DNA from: JAZRUY01 sp045598845
Lineage (GTDB): Bacteria; Verrucomicrobiota; Lentisphaeria; Victivallales; Victivallaceae
Length of the DNA stretch: 34,113 bases
Direction: 5' to 3'
Assembly: GCA_045598845.1 (NCBI GenBank)
Contig: JAZRUY010000130.1
Location: 1-34,113 of the forward strand
Made by a program: the position numbers and the translations under genes. The notes under the pieces were generated by a model. It was not told the DNA's origin and ran no database searches. It saw only the letters and a program-made list of their open reading frames with translations. Shown in pieces: positions 16,538-25,036 of the stretch (position 1 is the stretch's first letter; the number at the start of each line of letters is the position of its first letter).

Positions 16538-17689
16538 TCAACCTGTGATGATCTCATGGCGATATACACTTTGCAGCACTGCGCATCCGGTCGCCAGCAT
16601 CAGATAAAAACTTCCGCCGTAACTCACAAACGGCAGCGGCAGACCGGTTACCGGTGTTACACCCAGACTCATACCTGTGTTGATGAACAAATGGCAGAAA
16701 ATCATCGCCGACATTCCCGCCGATATGTATTTGCCGAAAAAATCCGTTGCCAAAAAAGCGGTTCGCAGCATACTGTACAACAGCAGCGAGTAAGCGGCAA
16801 ACAATGCCGTACATCCGATAAAACCGGTCTCCTCCGCAATTACCGAGAAGATAAAGTCATTATTGGCCTGAGTTATGAACCCCAATGAATTCTGAGTGCC
16901 TTCGCCGATTCCTTTGCCGGTTATCCCGCCGGCTCCCACCGCAAGCCGGGCCTGTATGGGCTGGTATGCCGCGGATCTGCTGTATTTTTCCGGATGAAAA
17001 AAGGCTTCTATGCGGTTTTTCTGATAGGTTTTCAATAAAGGCCGACCGTAGAATTCATTAACCGTTAATGCCGCTGTCAGCGTTATCGCCGTCAGTAGAA
17101 ATATTATGATATACCGCCATTTTAATCCCGCTGCGAAAACCATGGCGGCAAACACGGCAAAAAAAACCAGTGCGCTGCCGAGATCCGGTTCCAGCATCAC
17201 CAGCCCTGCCGGCAGCAGTGTAATTCCCAGCGCAACGATGACTCCTCTGAATCTTGCCGGAGAGAAAAAATCAGCGGAAAACAGGTGCGCCAGCATGGTT
17301 ATCAGCATAAGTTTACTGAATTCCGAGGGTTGGAAAGACAATCCCGTTCCCGGGATTACCAGCCAGCTTATGGCACCGTTAATTCGTCGTCCGGCAAAAA
17401 GCACAACGACCAGCATGATAACGGAAATCAAGTATCCGGCAATGATGAATATGCGGAATTCAGGCCGGCGATAATCCAGACAACTGATGCCTGTATATAC
17501 CGCGGCACTGCCAATTACCCAGTACAACTGGCGGAGAAAAAATGATATTCCTCCGCCGGACTGAATGCCGATCGACCGGATGAATACCAAGCCGGCGGCG
17601 GTGAGAAATATCACCGCCGTCAACTGCGCCCAGTCGATGTTTTTCAAGACGGCGGGCGTCAGGAATGTCCGATTCCCCGGCCGGTTCAT
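16538..17689 (-). CDS. rodA: RodA, SEDS peptidoglycan glycosyltransferase
   Basis: This is a 383-residue polytopic protein of the RodA/FtsW/SpoVE family, which polymerises lipid II together with a class B PBP. Family motifs are GRRINGAISWL, FQPSEFSKL, EPDLGSAL, GKGIGEGTQ, NNDFIFSVIAEETGF and, near the end, PFVSYGGS. The GITGKGIG...QN loop and NDFIFSVIAEE suggest RodA (elongation) rather than FtsW, with moderate certainty. The ATG at 17689 is preferred over a TTG two codons upstream; neither has a strong ribosome-binding site. It lies 16 bases after purA on the same strand and is probably co-transcribed. A 93-base gap separates it from the fusion gene downstream. Confidence 0.92.
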   Translation of the reverse strand: MNRPGNRTFLTPAVLKNIDWAQLTAVIFLTAAGLVFIRSIGIQSGGGISFFLRQLYWVIGSAAVYTGISCLDYRRPEFRIFIIAGYLISVIMLVVVLFAGRRINGAISWLVIPGTGLSFQPSEFSKLMLITMLAHLFSADFFSPARFRGVIVALGITLLPAGLVMLEPDLGSALVFFAVFAAMVFAAGLKWRYIIIFLLTAITLTAALTVNEFYGRPLLKTYQKNRIEAFFHPEKYSRSAAYQPIQARLAVGAGGITGKGIGEGTQNSLGFITQANNDFIFSVIAEETGFIGCTALFAAYSLLLYSMLRTAFLATDFFGKYISAGMSAMIFCHLFINTGMSLGVTPVTGLPLPFVSYGGSFYLMLATGCAVLQSVYRHEIITG

Positions 17690-17705
17690 TGTCAAGATGT
17701 CTTAA

Positions 17706-18971
17706 TTAAATCCTGAATGTCTGATCCCGGCGCGGACCTACAGACACGATGGCGATGCTGGAATTCACGAGTTCAGCCATCCGCAACAGATACTTCTTCG
17801 CATTCTCCGGTAAATCATCCCATTTCCCCGCCGATGAGGTATCCTGCTTCCAGCCAGGCAGATATTCAATCACCGGTCTGGCATTCTCTAAATCTTCCGC
17901 GGCGGCCGGGAAACGGTCGGTCCGGACTCCGTTGATTTCGTATGCCACGCAGATTCCCACCTGATCCAAATCGTCCAGCACATCCAGTTTGGTAACCGCC
18001 AGTTTATTTATGCCGCCGACCATACAGGAATAGCGGGAGGCTACCGCATCGAACCAGCCGCAACGCCGCGGTCTGCCGGTAGTGGCACCGTATTCCCGGC
18101 CGCGTTCTCGAAGATTATTTCCGTTCGCATCGAAGAGTTCCGTAGGGAACGGCCCTTCTCCGACTCTGGTCGTATAAGCCTTGATTACACCCCACACGTC
18201 ACGAATGTGCTGCGGAGCAATGCCGGCGCCGGAACAGGCTCCGCCGGATACCGTGCTGGAACTGGTGACGAAGGGATAAGTGCCGTGATCGATATCGAGC
18301 AACGCGCCTTGAGCCCCCTCGCACAACACATTTTTGCCTGCACAGACGGCGTCATTGATTAAATATACCGTATCATCGACATAGCCGGCCAGATATTTCG
18401 CCGCTTCCAAAACTTTGGCGAGTTCCATCTCAATATCCAGCGGCTTCACCCCGGCTTCAGCAAAGCGGCGGTTGTATTTTTCCGCCTCGCGCCGGAACTG
18501 CTCCGCCAAGCGTTCCGGACGGGTCAAATCCACTGCCCTGATACCGGTACGGTGCATCTTGTCGGCATAAGCCGGACCTATTCCGCGTTTAGTCGTGCCG
18601 ATTTTCCGCAGAGCACCGGCTTCGCGCAATGCGTCCGCCTGCTTGTGATACTCGAAAATCAGTTGCGCCCGGCTGGAAAGTTTTACATTGTCAAGACTGA
18701 ATCCTTCTCCGGCTATTTTACGCATCTCATCCGCCAGCGCGACAGGGTCAACCACCACACCGTTGCCTATCACGTTGATTACGTTTCCGCGAAAAATGCC
18801 GGACGGCACCAAATGCAGCACATACCGGCTGCTGCCGATTTCCACGGTGTGCCCGGCATTGTTCCCGCCTTGAAAACGCACTACCATATCGGCATCCCGG
18901 GTAAGCACATCGATAAGTTTGCCTTTGCCCTCATCTCCCCATTGCGTACCCACCAGAATATCGACCGGCAT
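17706..18971 (-). CDS. purA: Adenylosuccinate synthetase
   Basis: This 421-residue enzyme is full length. It catalyses GTP-dependent condensation of IMP and aspartate in AMP synthesis. The phosphate loop GTQWGDEGKGK (8-18) contains the catalytic Asp13, and GGNNAGHTV (35-43) contains the catalytic histidine. TTKRGIGPAY, the ARG/TTGRPRRCGWFD region and VGPRRDQT at the end are all family signatures. GAGGG lies about seven bases upstream of the ATG at 18971. The gene has its own promoter at 19056-19084, with a dyad over the -35 box, and is followed by rodA. Confidence 0.97.
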   Translation of the reverse strand: MPVDILVGTQWGDEGKGKLIDVLTRDADMVVRFQGGNNAGHTVEIGSSRYVLHLVPSGIFRGNVINVIGNGVVVDPVALADEMRKIAGEGFSLDNVKLSSRAQLIFEYHKQADALREAGALRKIGTTKRGIGPAYADKMHRTGIRAVDLTRPERLAEQFRREAEKYNRRFAEAGVKPLDIEMELAKVLEAAKYLAGYVDDTVYLINDAVCAGKNVLCEGAQGALLDIDHGTYPFVTSSSTVSGGACSGAGIAPQHIRDVWGVIKAYTTRVGEGPFPTELFDANGNNLRERGREYGATTGRPRRCGWFDAVASRYSCMVGGINKLAVTKLDVLDDLDQVGICVAYEINGVRTDRFPAAAEDLENARPVIEYLPGWKQDTSSAGKWDDLPENAKKYLLRMAELVNSSIAIVSVGPRRDQTFRI

Positions 18972-19007
18972 TTGCTATCCCTCTCTGAGTTAAAACATGA
19001 ATTTGGT

Positions 19008-19037
19008 TTGACAGAATCGAAAACTACCGCTTGTCAA
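19008..19037 (-). promoter_or_regulatory. Inverted repeat in the purA leader
   Basis: TTGACA (19008-19013) and TGTCAA (19032-19037) are perfect 6-base complements separated by 18 bases, within the ~78-base untranslated leader predicted for purA. They could form a hairpin in the RNA or a spaced protein site. The element matches no riboswitch I recognise. Confidence 0.3.
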
Positions 19038-19055
19038 GCATAAAAACACGTCCCT

Positions 19056-19084
19056 ATAATAATACCAACCACCGTAAAAATCAA
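19056..19084 (-). promoter_or_regulatory. Promoter for purA-rodA
   Basis: On the minus strand, TTGATT (19079-19084) and TATTAT (19056-19061) are separated by 17 bases. The -10 matches five of six consensus bases, the -35 four of six. The expected start is near 19049. Confidence 0.6.
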
Positions 19085-19092
19085 CTTTTACG
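19073..19092. promoter_or_regulatory. Palindrome overlapping the purA -35 box (possible operator)
   Basis: CGTAAAA (19073-19079) and TTTTACG (19086-19092) are perfect 7-base inverted arms around a six-base centre, exactly over the -35 element. The placement suits a repressor dimer. It does not resemble the E. coli PurR site. It could also be a weak hairpin at the end of the transcript from the 19164-19478 gene. Confidence 0.35.
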
Positions 19093-19163
19093 CCGGTTTA
19101 TTCATTGGAATCCGAAACCCCCGTCGCACAGGCCGCCGCCGTCACGGCGGATACAAACCGCTT

Positions 19164-19478
19164 TTATTGCCGGGGCTGATTCTGGTTGCGGATGAAATTC
19201 GCAATCCCCTGTGCAAAAAAATCGAGGTCGGCAGAGATGCTGGTGTAAATTTTGTCGAGCAGAAGAACGGCCGCCGCCGAGATCAGGTATCCCGGTATCC
19301 CGCCGATCATACAATTTATTGCGAAACACAAAATGTAAATCATAAAACAAACAAACGGCAGATAAAGCAAACAGATGAATACAGTACTTAAACGGGGGTT
19401 TTTTTTCACTCTCTGATATGCAATCAACAGGTATAGGAACAGAGTCCAGTACAGTAGCGGCAGTGTCGGTATATTCAT
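19164..19478 (-). CDS. Small membrane protein of unknown function
   Basis: This is a 104-residue protein with three hydrophobic segments, at about residues 5-21, 32-56 and 58-76. A basic stretch (YQRVKKNPR) lies between the first two, and the soluble tail is acidic to polar (ISADLDFFAQGIANFIRNQNQPRQ). I recognise no family. The gene is supported by a strong AAGGAG (19484-19489) five bases before the ATG, by coding-like composition, and by position 42 bases after ispH on the same strand. It is therefore probably the last gene of the rnf-ispH transcript. A link to Rnf or to isoprenoid lipid metabolism is only a guess from position. Confidence 0.75.
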   Translation of the reverse strand: MNIPTLPLLYWTLFLYLLIAYQRVKKNPRLSTVFICLLYLPFVCFMIYILCFAINCMIGGIPGYLISAAAVLLLDKIYTSISADLDFFAQGIANFIRNQNQPRQ

Positions 19479-19520
19479 AGCAGCTCCTTTTTTTTGAAAA
19501 TCTGAAATCCAGGCGGTTAT

Positions 19521-20402
19521 CTACTTCGCCGTATATGTACGAAGTCCCCGTTTAAGCGTTTCCAGCGTGTTCCGCACCAGTTGTTCCGGCGCCGAGGCGC
19601 CGGCGGTAACCCCGATATGTTTGACCACATGAATTTCATTCCACGGCAAGTCTTCCGGGCCGTCGATCAGAAAAGCCGGTTTTCCGGCCGTCTGCGCGAC
19701 TTCCTGCAATCGTCTTGAATTGCTGCTGTGCGCGGAGCCGATCACCAATACGATATCGCATTTTCCCGCCAGGTCGCGGGCGGCGCGCTGCCGCTCTTCC
19801 GTGGCATAGCATACACAGGCTTCGGTGTCCGCAAGTTGAGGATACCGCGTTTTCAGATAATGCTGCACCGCGTCCACTTCATCCGTGCTTACCGTGGTTT
19901 GTGCCAGCAGTGTGATTTTGTCCCGCGGTGTAAAATCCGGGAGTTGCTCCGCTTCGGCAAGACTGGAAATGACGAATTTTTTCTTTGCGGAACTTCGCCC
20001 GAGAGTTCCCAATACTTCCGGATGTTCGCGATGACCGATTACAAGCAGTATATCCGACGGCTCGGCCGCCAGCCGGTGCAACTTTTTTACCAACGGACAA
20101 GTCGCGTCTATCACAAGACAATTTTTTTCACGGGCCCGCTGCTCCACTGCGGCGGATACTCCGTGCGCACTGAACAAAAGTACGCTGCGATCCGGTACCT
20201 TCTCCAAATTTTCCGCGAAAATAACCCCGCGCCGCTTCAGTTGACCGACAATGAAATTGTTGTGAACGATCTCATGCAGCACATATATCGGCGGCCGGTA
20301 TTCGGACAGCACTTTTTCGACTGCGTCCAGCGCCCGCTTCACTCCGCCGCAAACCCCGTTCGGCACTGCAACGGTTATTGTAGGTTGTTCATTATCAGTC
20401 AT
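19521..20402 (-). CDS. ispH: 4-hydroxy-3-methylbut-2-enyl diphosphate reductase (LytB)
   Basis: This 293-residue enzyme carries the three cluster cysteines: C18 in GVCGGVKRA, C102 in ATCPLV and C198 in CYATEERQ. Substrate-binding histidines sit in VLHEIVHN (H43), SAHG (H80) and GHREHPE (H124), with the SSN motif later. It is the last enzyme of the MEP pathway, reducing HMBPP to IPP and DMAPP with a [4Fe-4S] cluster and electrons from ferredoxin or flavodoxin. The ATG at 20402 overlaps the end of rnfE by eight bases, so ispH is translated with the Rnf genes. No extra S1-domain fusion is present. Confidence 0.96.
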   Translation of the reverse strand: MTDNEQPTITVAVPNGVCGGVKRALDAVEKVLSEYRPPIYVLHEIVHNNFIVGQLKRRGVIFAENLEKVPDRSVLLFSAHGVSAAVEQRAREKNCLVIDATCPLVKKLHRLAAEPSDILLVIGHREHPEVLGTLGRSSAKKKFVISSLAEAEQLPDFTPRDKITLLAQTTVSTDEVDAVQHYLKTRYPQLADTEACVCYATEERQRAARDLAGKCDIVLVIGSAHSSNSRRLQEVAQTAGKPAFLIDGPEDLPWNEIHVVKHIGVTAGASAPEQLVRNTLETLKRGLRTYTAK

Positions 20403-21075
20403 GGTGACGGCAGATACTGCAATGGCGGCAATCCAGGCCTTGCGGTGGAATATACAGTCTTCCGGATTTTACCGCTTTCCGCCTGGCGGTGTAATTCCTG
20501 ATTCCCAGCAAAATTCCTACAATGATGAATGCGCCCGGAGCCGCGGCCGGCAATAGAAAGTCGGTAGTCCAGGCTGTGATTATTTTGATTTCAAACAACG
20601 AGCCGGATGTCAAAAATTCCCGGATCCCGCCTAACATGGACAATATCAGCGTAAAACCCAGCCCCATGCCGAATCCGTCCAGCATGGATAATAACGGGCC
20701 GTGTCTGGATGCGAATGCTTCCGCTCTCCCCAGCACAATACAATTTACTACGATCAGCGGAATGAAAATTCCCAGAGATTCATATATCGCTGGCGGAGCC
20801 CAGGCTTTCATCGACAGATCGATTATAGTGACAAACGCGGCAATAACCACAATGTAAACAGGAATTCTGATTTTCTGCGGCACAATGCCGGCGATCAGCG
20901 AGATTACCAGATTGCTGCCGATAAGTACTCCGGTTGTCGCCAGCCCCATGCTTAAGCCGTTGGTGGCGCAATTCGTAACCGCCATGGTCGGGCAAGTCCC
21001 GAGAAACAGTACCAGCACCGGATTTTCTTTCCAAATCCCTTTTGAAAATTCCGCCCAGTAGCCGCCGGTTTTCAT
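20395..21075 (-). CDS. rnfE: Rnf complex membrane subunit RnfE
   Basis: This 226-residue membrane protein is the RnfE/RsxE/NqrD-type subunit. It starts FSKGIWKENPVLVLFLGTCPTMAVT and contains cysteines in the GTCP and VVNCIVLGRAEAFA segments that are typical of the A/E pair and bind the intramembrane iron centre. With RnfA it forms the inverted-repeat core through which electrons cross the membrane. The ATG at 21075 overlaps the rnfG stop by four bases (ATGA). A short C-terminal extension with PPQGLDCRHCSICRHHD adds a few cysteines and histidines not usually prominent in the family. Confidence 0.95.
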   Translation of the reverse strand: MKTGGYWAEFSKGIWKENPVLVLFLGTCPTMAVTNCATNGLSMGLATTGVLIGSNLVISLIAGIVPQKIRIPVYIVVIAAFVTIIDLSMKAWAPPAIYESLGIFIPLIVVNCIVLGRAEAFASRHGPLLSMLDGFGMGLGFTLILSMLGGIREFLTSGSLFEIKIITAWTTDFLLPAAAPGAFIIVGILLGIRNYTARRKAVKSGRLYIPPQGLDCRHCSICRHHD

Positions 21076-21740
21076 AATTTCGTCTCCACAGTACTGTTGC
21101 AAGATTCCAATCCGGCGATTACGGTCTGCCGTTGTTTCGCAAATATGTTTACCGCTATGCCGGTCAGTTCGGTAACCGCCCTGCTGGTTACCGTCGCTCC
21201 GGTTTTAAACTGAAAATCTCCGCCGTCTTTAACGATTTTCCAATTGCGGGAACCGTTTTCTCCGTTGAACTGGTCCAACAGCGGATTTCCCGGGACGGCA
21301 GCGTTTGTCTGTTGTCCGAGATTAAAGACGGTTTTTTTTGTCTTGCGCAAACATACCTCCGCACCCAGACCGGGGGTTTCGTGCTGTTCCATGACCAGCA
21401 CGCGATTTACGGTTCCGTCGCTGATTTTTATTCCGATCAGCAAAGTTATGTCTCCACCGTATCCCGGTCCGCTGATTTCCACGGCGGTTCCTGTTAAACT
21501 CCCGTTTTTTCTTGCCGCCATGAATTTGATTCCGTTCAGGTTGAAGGTTTCCTCCGACGGATCATTATCGAATTCCCCCAGCACCAAACGCAAGCCGGCG
21601 CGCTGTCTGGCTTTTTCAGCCGCGGCAATGGGATCTTTTACCAGATCGGTGAAGATTCCCAGCAACGCCGCGCTCAGCAACGCGGTCGCCGCGAGAAAAA
21701 GTCCCAGCACGGCAAAATTTTCATTTTCACGGAGTTTCAT
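21072..21740 (-). CDS. rnfG: Rnf complex FMN-binding subunit RnfG
   Basis: This is a 222-residue protein with one N-terminal membrane anchor (~residues 9-30) and an extracytoplasmic FMN-binding domain. The covalent flavin motif TGATVT lies at residues 180-185 and would be flavinylated by an ApbE-type transferase, which is not in this window. MEQHETPGLGAEV is also a family signature. It passes electrons between RnfD and RnfE on the outer side. Its ATG at 21740 overlaps the rnfD stop by four bases. Confidence 0.95.
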   Translation of the reverse strand: MKLRENENFAVLGLFLAATALLSAALLGIFTDLVKDPIAAAEKARQRAGLRLVLGEFDNDPSEETFNLNGIKFMAARKNGSLTGTAVEISGPGYGGDITLLIGIKISDGTVNRVLVMEQHETPGLGAEVCLRKTKKTVFNLGQQTNAAVPGNPLLDQFNGENGSRNWKIVKDGGDFQFKTGATVTSRAVTELTGIAVNIFAKQRQTVIAGLESCNSTVETKL

Positions 21741-22888
21741 TTCGTTCTCTCGCGTTTACGGACAAATCCGAACGGGCGGGCGGAACACATCTTGTCGATA
21801 AACGGCACCGTGGCATTCATCAGCAAAATTGAAAAACTGACACCTTCCGGATAGTTCCCCCATATCCTTATCACCGCGGTCAAAAGGCCGCAGCCGAAGC
21901 CGAATACCGCGCCTCCGCGCCGGGTCATCGGGGAGGTCACCATGTCGGTCGCCATGAAACATGCTCCGAGCATCAAGCCGCCGGTAAGCAGATGAAATAC
22001 CGGCGACGGAGTGACGCCCGGTGCGAAAAAATGCACTGTTCCGGCGAGCAAAGCGGTGCCGGCCATAAAGCACACCGGTATCTCCCAGCGTATTATTCCG
22101 CAGCAAAGCAGGAAAAACGCCCCTGCAAGCAGGGCTAAAACACTGGTTTCGCCGATGCAGCCGCCTTTCTGACCGATGAAATAGGCCATGTATGCGGAAC
22201 AGTTGTCGATTTCGGAGAAATTTTGCCGCGCCGCATCGTTTTTGCCGATGATTTTCTTTGTGGCTCCGGCGACTCCGAGCGGAGTGGCCCCGGTGATGAA
22301 TTCCCGTTCGCCTGTACTTTCGTCCGCAGTTACATTTATATTTGGAACATATTCAGGTGAAATCTCGGCATATTGCCTGAATCCGCAACTTTCAAAATGC
22401 CGCGGGGCCGGCCATAGAGTCATTCCGGCCGGCAACGCTATTAGCAACCCGACTCGAGCCACCAGCGCCGGATTGAACGGATTGCCTCCCAGACCTCCGA
22501 ATATTTGTTTGGCTAAAATCACCGCCAGTACCGCTCCTGCCGGACATACCCACAGCGGTATTGACGGCGGCAGGTTCATGCCCAGCAGCATTCCGGTTAC
22601 GGCGGCGCTGCAATCTCCGACGGTTCCAAGTGCCGGTTTCCCGGTCATCCGGCACCATAACGCTTCTGCGGTCACACATGAAAAAACACATAACAACACT
22701 ATCGCCAAAGCCCGCCAGCCGAAGAAAATCACTCCGGCCGCCACCGCGGGAACCAGGGCGAGCATCACTTTGAGCATTATCCGCCTGACGCTGGTTCCGG
22801 TAACTGTATGAGGCGAACTGCTCAGTACCAGACGGCTGCCGTCCGGCAACCGTATCCGCCCGGTCCGGTTATCTGCCTTTTCCGTCAT
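21737..22888 (-). CDS. rnfD: Rnf complex membrane flavoprotein RnfD
   Basis: This 383-residue polytopic membrane protein belongs to the RnfD/NqrB family. It begins with the usual SSSPHTVTGTSVRRIMLKVMLALVP pattern, carries GGLGGNPFNPALVARV in the middle and has the covalent FMN site TGATPL (199-204). YPEGVSFSILLMNATVPFID is the conserved C-terminal block. It carries one flavin and is believed to contribute the ion pathway. The ATG at 22888 overlaps the rnfC stop by four bases. The in-frame sequence further upstream belongs to rnfC in another frame and is not part of the gene. Confidence 0.95.
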   Translation of the reverse strand: MTEKADNRTGRIRLPDGSRLVLSSSPHTVTGTSVRRIMLKVMLALVPAVAAGVIFFGWRALAIVLLCVFSCVTAEALWCRMTGKPALGTVGDCSAAVTGMLLGMNLPPSIPLWVCPAGAVLAVILAKQIFGGLGGNPFNPALVARVGLLIALPAGMTLWPAPRHFESCGFRQYAEISPEYVPNINVTADESTGEREFITGATPLGVAGATKKIIGKNDAARQNFSEIDNCSAYMAYFIGQKGGCIGETSVLALLAGAFFLLCCGIIRWEIPVCFMAGTALLAGTVHFFAPGVTPSPVFHLLTGGLMLGACFMATDMVTSPMTRRGGAVFGFGCGLLTAVIRIWGNYPEGVSFSILLMNATVPFIDKMCSARPFGFVRKRERTK

Positions 22889-24183
22889 TTTTTCATCTTC
22901 CTTATTTCGCTTTTCGCTCTGCGCAGATGCTGCACCAGCGGCCGATGCGCAGGGCAGGAATAAGCACAGGCTCCGCATTCCAGGCAATCCATTGCATGAT
23001 TTTGCCTTGCCAGGTCAAAACGCTCGCTTTCAACCGCGCTGGCAAGGAATGCCGGTATCAGGTTCATCGGGCATGACGCCACACATTTCCCGCAACGCAG
23101 ACATTCGCAAGGCACCGGTGCTTCGGCTCTGCGGAACAACAACAGTCCGGAGGTGTTTTTGCAGATGCTGCCGGAAAAATCCCTCTGGGCAAAACCCATC
23201 ATCGGACCGCCGATAATAAATTTTTCCGGTTCCGCGGTAATTCCGTCCGCCTGTTCAATCGCTTTCAAAACCGGAGTCCCTATGCGCATTTTGAAATTCC
23301 CGGGATTTTTTACCGCGTCTCCGCTTACGGTGACAATCCGCTCGATCAGCGGAATCCCGTTGACCACGGCATCATATATCGCCTTTACCGTACCGGCGTT
23401 TTCCACTACGCATCCCGCATCGCAAGGCAGCCCTCCCGCCGGCACTTTTCTTCCGGTTACTCCGTAGATGAGCTGTTTTTCAGAACCCTGCGGATAAGCG
23501 GTTTTCAGATTTATCACCGCGATTCCGGCCGCCCGGGCCAGGGGTTGCAGCGCCGCAATGGCATCCGGCTTATTGTTTTCCACTGCGATTACCGTTTTTC
23601 CGACTCCGAGTATTTTGGCGGATATTGAGGCCCCTTCAATCATTGCAGCCGGATTTTCGAGCATCAGCCTGTGGTCAGCGGTTAAAAACGGTTCGCATTC
23701 CGCCCCGTTGATGATTAAAGTGTCAACCGGCTTGTCCGGCGGCGGTGCGAGTTTTATTGCGGCCGGAAATGCCGCTCCGCCCATTCCGACGATTCCCGCT
23801 TCGGCTATGCGCCGGAGCAAATCAGCCACCGGGGTTTCCCGCCAGTTCAATTCCGGCATTGGTGTCCCGTCATCCAGCCCGTCGGAAGTGATTTCCAAGG
23901 CCTCCATGTTTTTCCCGGCGGCTCCGGTAACATTTGTTTTCGCGGTTATTTCTCCGCTCGTCGGACTGTGCAGACGTGCCGAAAAAGCGCCGTGCGCCTC
24001 TGCCAGTATCTGATATTTTTTTACTTCATCGCCGACATTTACCGCGCAATCCGGCGGCGCTCCGGCATTCTGATGAAGAATCACCAGATATTTTTCCAGA
24101 ACCGGCACTTCGACACTCTGTTTTCCGGAGGATAAGTTTTTTCCGTCTGTTTTCGGATGTATGCGGTGAAAATGCTTATTCAT
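22885..24183 (-). CDS. rnfC: Rnf complex subunit RnfC (NADH/FMN and Fe-S)
   Basis: This 432-residue peripheral subunit resembles the NuoF-like part of complex I. An N-terminal RnfC barrel-sandwich domain precedes the FMN/NADH-binding region with GMGGAAFPAAIKL (~133-145) and INGAECEPFLTADHRLM. Two 4Fe-4S motifs close the protein: CLRCGKCVASCPM and CLECGACAYSCPA. It exchanges electrons with NAD(H) on the cytoplasmic side. The ATG at 24183 overlaps the end of rnfB by eight bases (ATGAATAA). Length is on the short side, without the long repeat-rich C-terminus of E. coli RsxC. Confidence 0.96.
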   Translation of the reverse strand: MNKHFHRIHPKTDGKNLSSGKQSVEVPVLEKYLVILHQNAGAPPDCAVNVGDEVKKYQILAEAHGAFSARLHSPTSGEITAKTNVTGAAGKNMEALEITSDGLDDGTPMPELNWRETPVADLLRRIAEAGIVGMGGAAFPAAIKLAPPPDKPVDTLIINGAECEPFLTADHRLMLENPAAMIEGASISAKILGVGKTVIAVENNKPDAIAALQPLARAAGIAVINLKTAYPQGSEKQLIYGVTGRKVPAGGLPCDAGCVVENAGTVKAIYDAVVNGIPLIERIVTVSGDAVKNPGNFKMRIGTPVLKAIEQADGITAEPEKFIIGGPMMGFAQRDFSGSICKNTSGLLLFRRAEAPVPCECLRCGKCVASCPMNLIPAFLASAVESERFDLARQNHAMDCLECGACAYSCPAHRPLVQHLRRAKSEIRKMKK

Positions 24184-25036
24184 CGGAATTGCTCCATTCC
24201 GGATTCTCGCGTTCTATTCTCAAATGTTCATCCGCGCTCAACAGGGCGCCGGTGGGACATCCGGCATTCGCTATACTGTCTCCGGTAAGTTCACGGATGG
24301 TTTCCGATTCATATTTTATCTTTTCACAATTCCCGTCTTTCGCAAAACTGTTTGGGAACGCCCGTTCGCATTTGCCGCATCCGATGCAACCCACTTTGCA
24401 TGATTTACGCTTCAGGGCTCCCTTTTCAGGAGAATTGCAATAGATGTGCACTTTGGCTTCCGCCGGTACCATGCGGATGACATGCCGGGGGCAGACATCG
24501 GCGCATTTGCCGCATCCGACGCACAGAGAATCATGGACGATTGCCAAATTGTTGACAATCTCTATTGCGCCGAACGGACATTTGCGGGCGCAGCTCCCAA
24601 ACCCCAGACAACCGTAAGCGCAGCTCTTCGGTCCACCGGCAATCATTGCGGCGGAAACGCAGTCCGCCACTCCGGCATAATTTATCGTCCGGGTTACCTG
24701 GTTAATGTCGCCGCCGCACAGAACCACGGCCTTGCGGCGTATTCCGGAGCCGGTTTCAATTCCGAGCGCCTTCGCGATGCTGCTGATTTGCTCGGCACTG
24801 GAAACGGGGCATCCGGATGGCGGCAATTTGCCTTCCACCACCGCTTTGGCGAAATCGGCGCACCCCGCGGTGCCGCAGCCTCCGCAGTTGGCTCCCGGCA
24901 GCAATTCCAGCACTAATTCCAGTTTCTGATTGCGTTTCGCTTTAAAAACGGCAGCGCATATGCCGATGACCGCGCCCAGCAGCAGACCGGTTGCTCCCAT
25001 AAGTATCATCGCGGCGATAACTTCGTTTCCCATCAT
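24176..25036 (-). CDS. rnfB: Rnf complex ferredoxin-like subunit RnfB
   Basis: This 286-residue subunit accepts electrons from ferredoxin. One membrane anchor (~7-30) is followed by the Fe-S domain C51-C54-C59-C76 (NCGGCGTAGC...GC). Ferredoxin cysteines follow at C139, C143, C149, C153 and at C172, C175, C178, C182. A further C-terminal segment has C213, C217, C220 and C223, but the fourth cysteine of the standard spacing is phenylalanine (F227); C237 or C260 may replace it. This longer form is like those of anaerobes rather than the 192-residue E. coli protein. The first of two adjacent ATGs (25036) overlaps the rnfA stop by one base. Confidence 0.95.
   Translation of the reverse strand: MMGNEVIAAMILMGATGLLLGAVIGICAAVFKAKRNQKLELVLELLPGANCGGCGTAGCADFAKAVVEGKLPPSGCPVSSAEQISSIAKALGIETGSGIRRKAVVLCGGDINQVTRTINYAGVADCVSAAMIAGGPKSCAYGCLGFGSCARKCPFGAIEIVNNLAIVHDSLCVGCGKCADVCPRHVIRMVPAEAKVHIYCNSPEKGALKRKSCKVGCIGCGKCERAFPNSFAKDGNCEKIKYESETIRELTGDSIANAGCPTGALLSADEHLRIERENPEWSNSDE

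Noticed and set aside
19136..19150. GC-rich hairpin CCGCCG/CGGCGG after the small membrane protein gene
   Set aside because: It has no T-run on the minus-strand transcript, and G/C triplet repeats are common in this genome; not enough for a terminator call.
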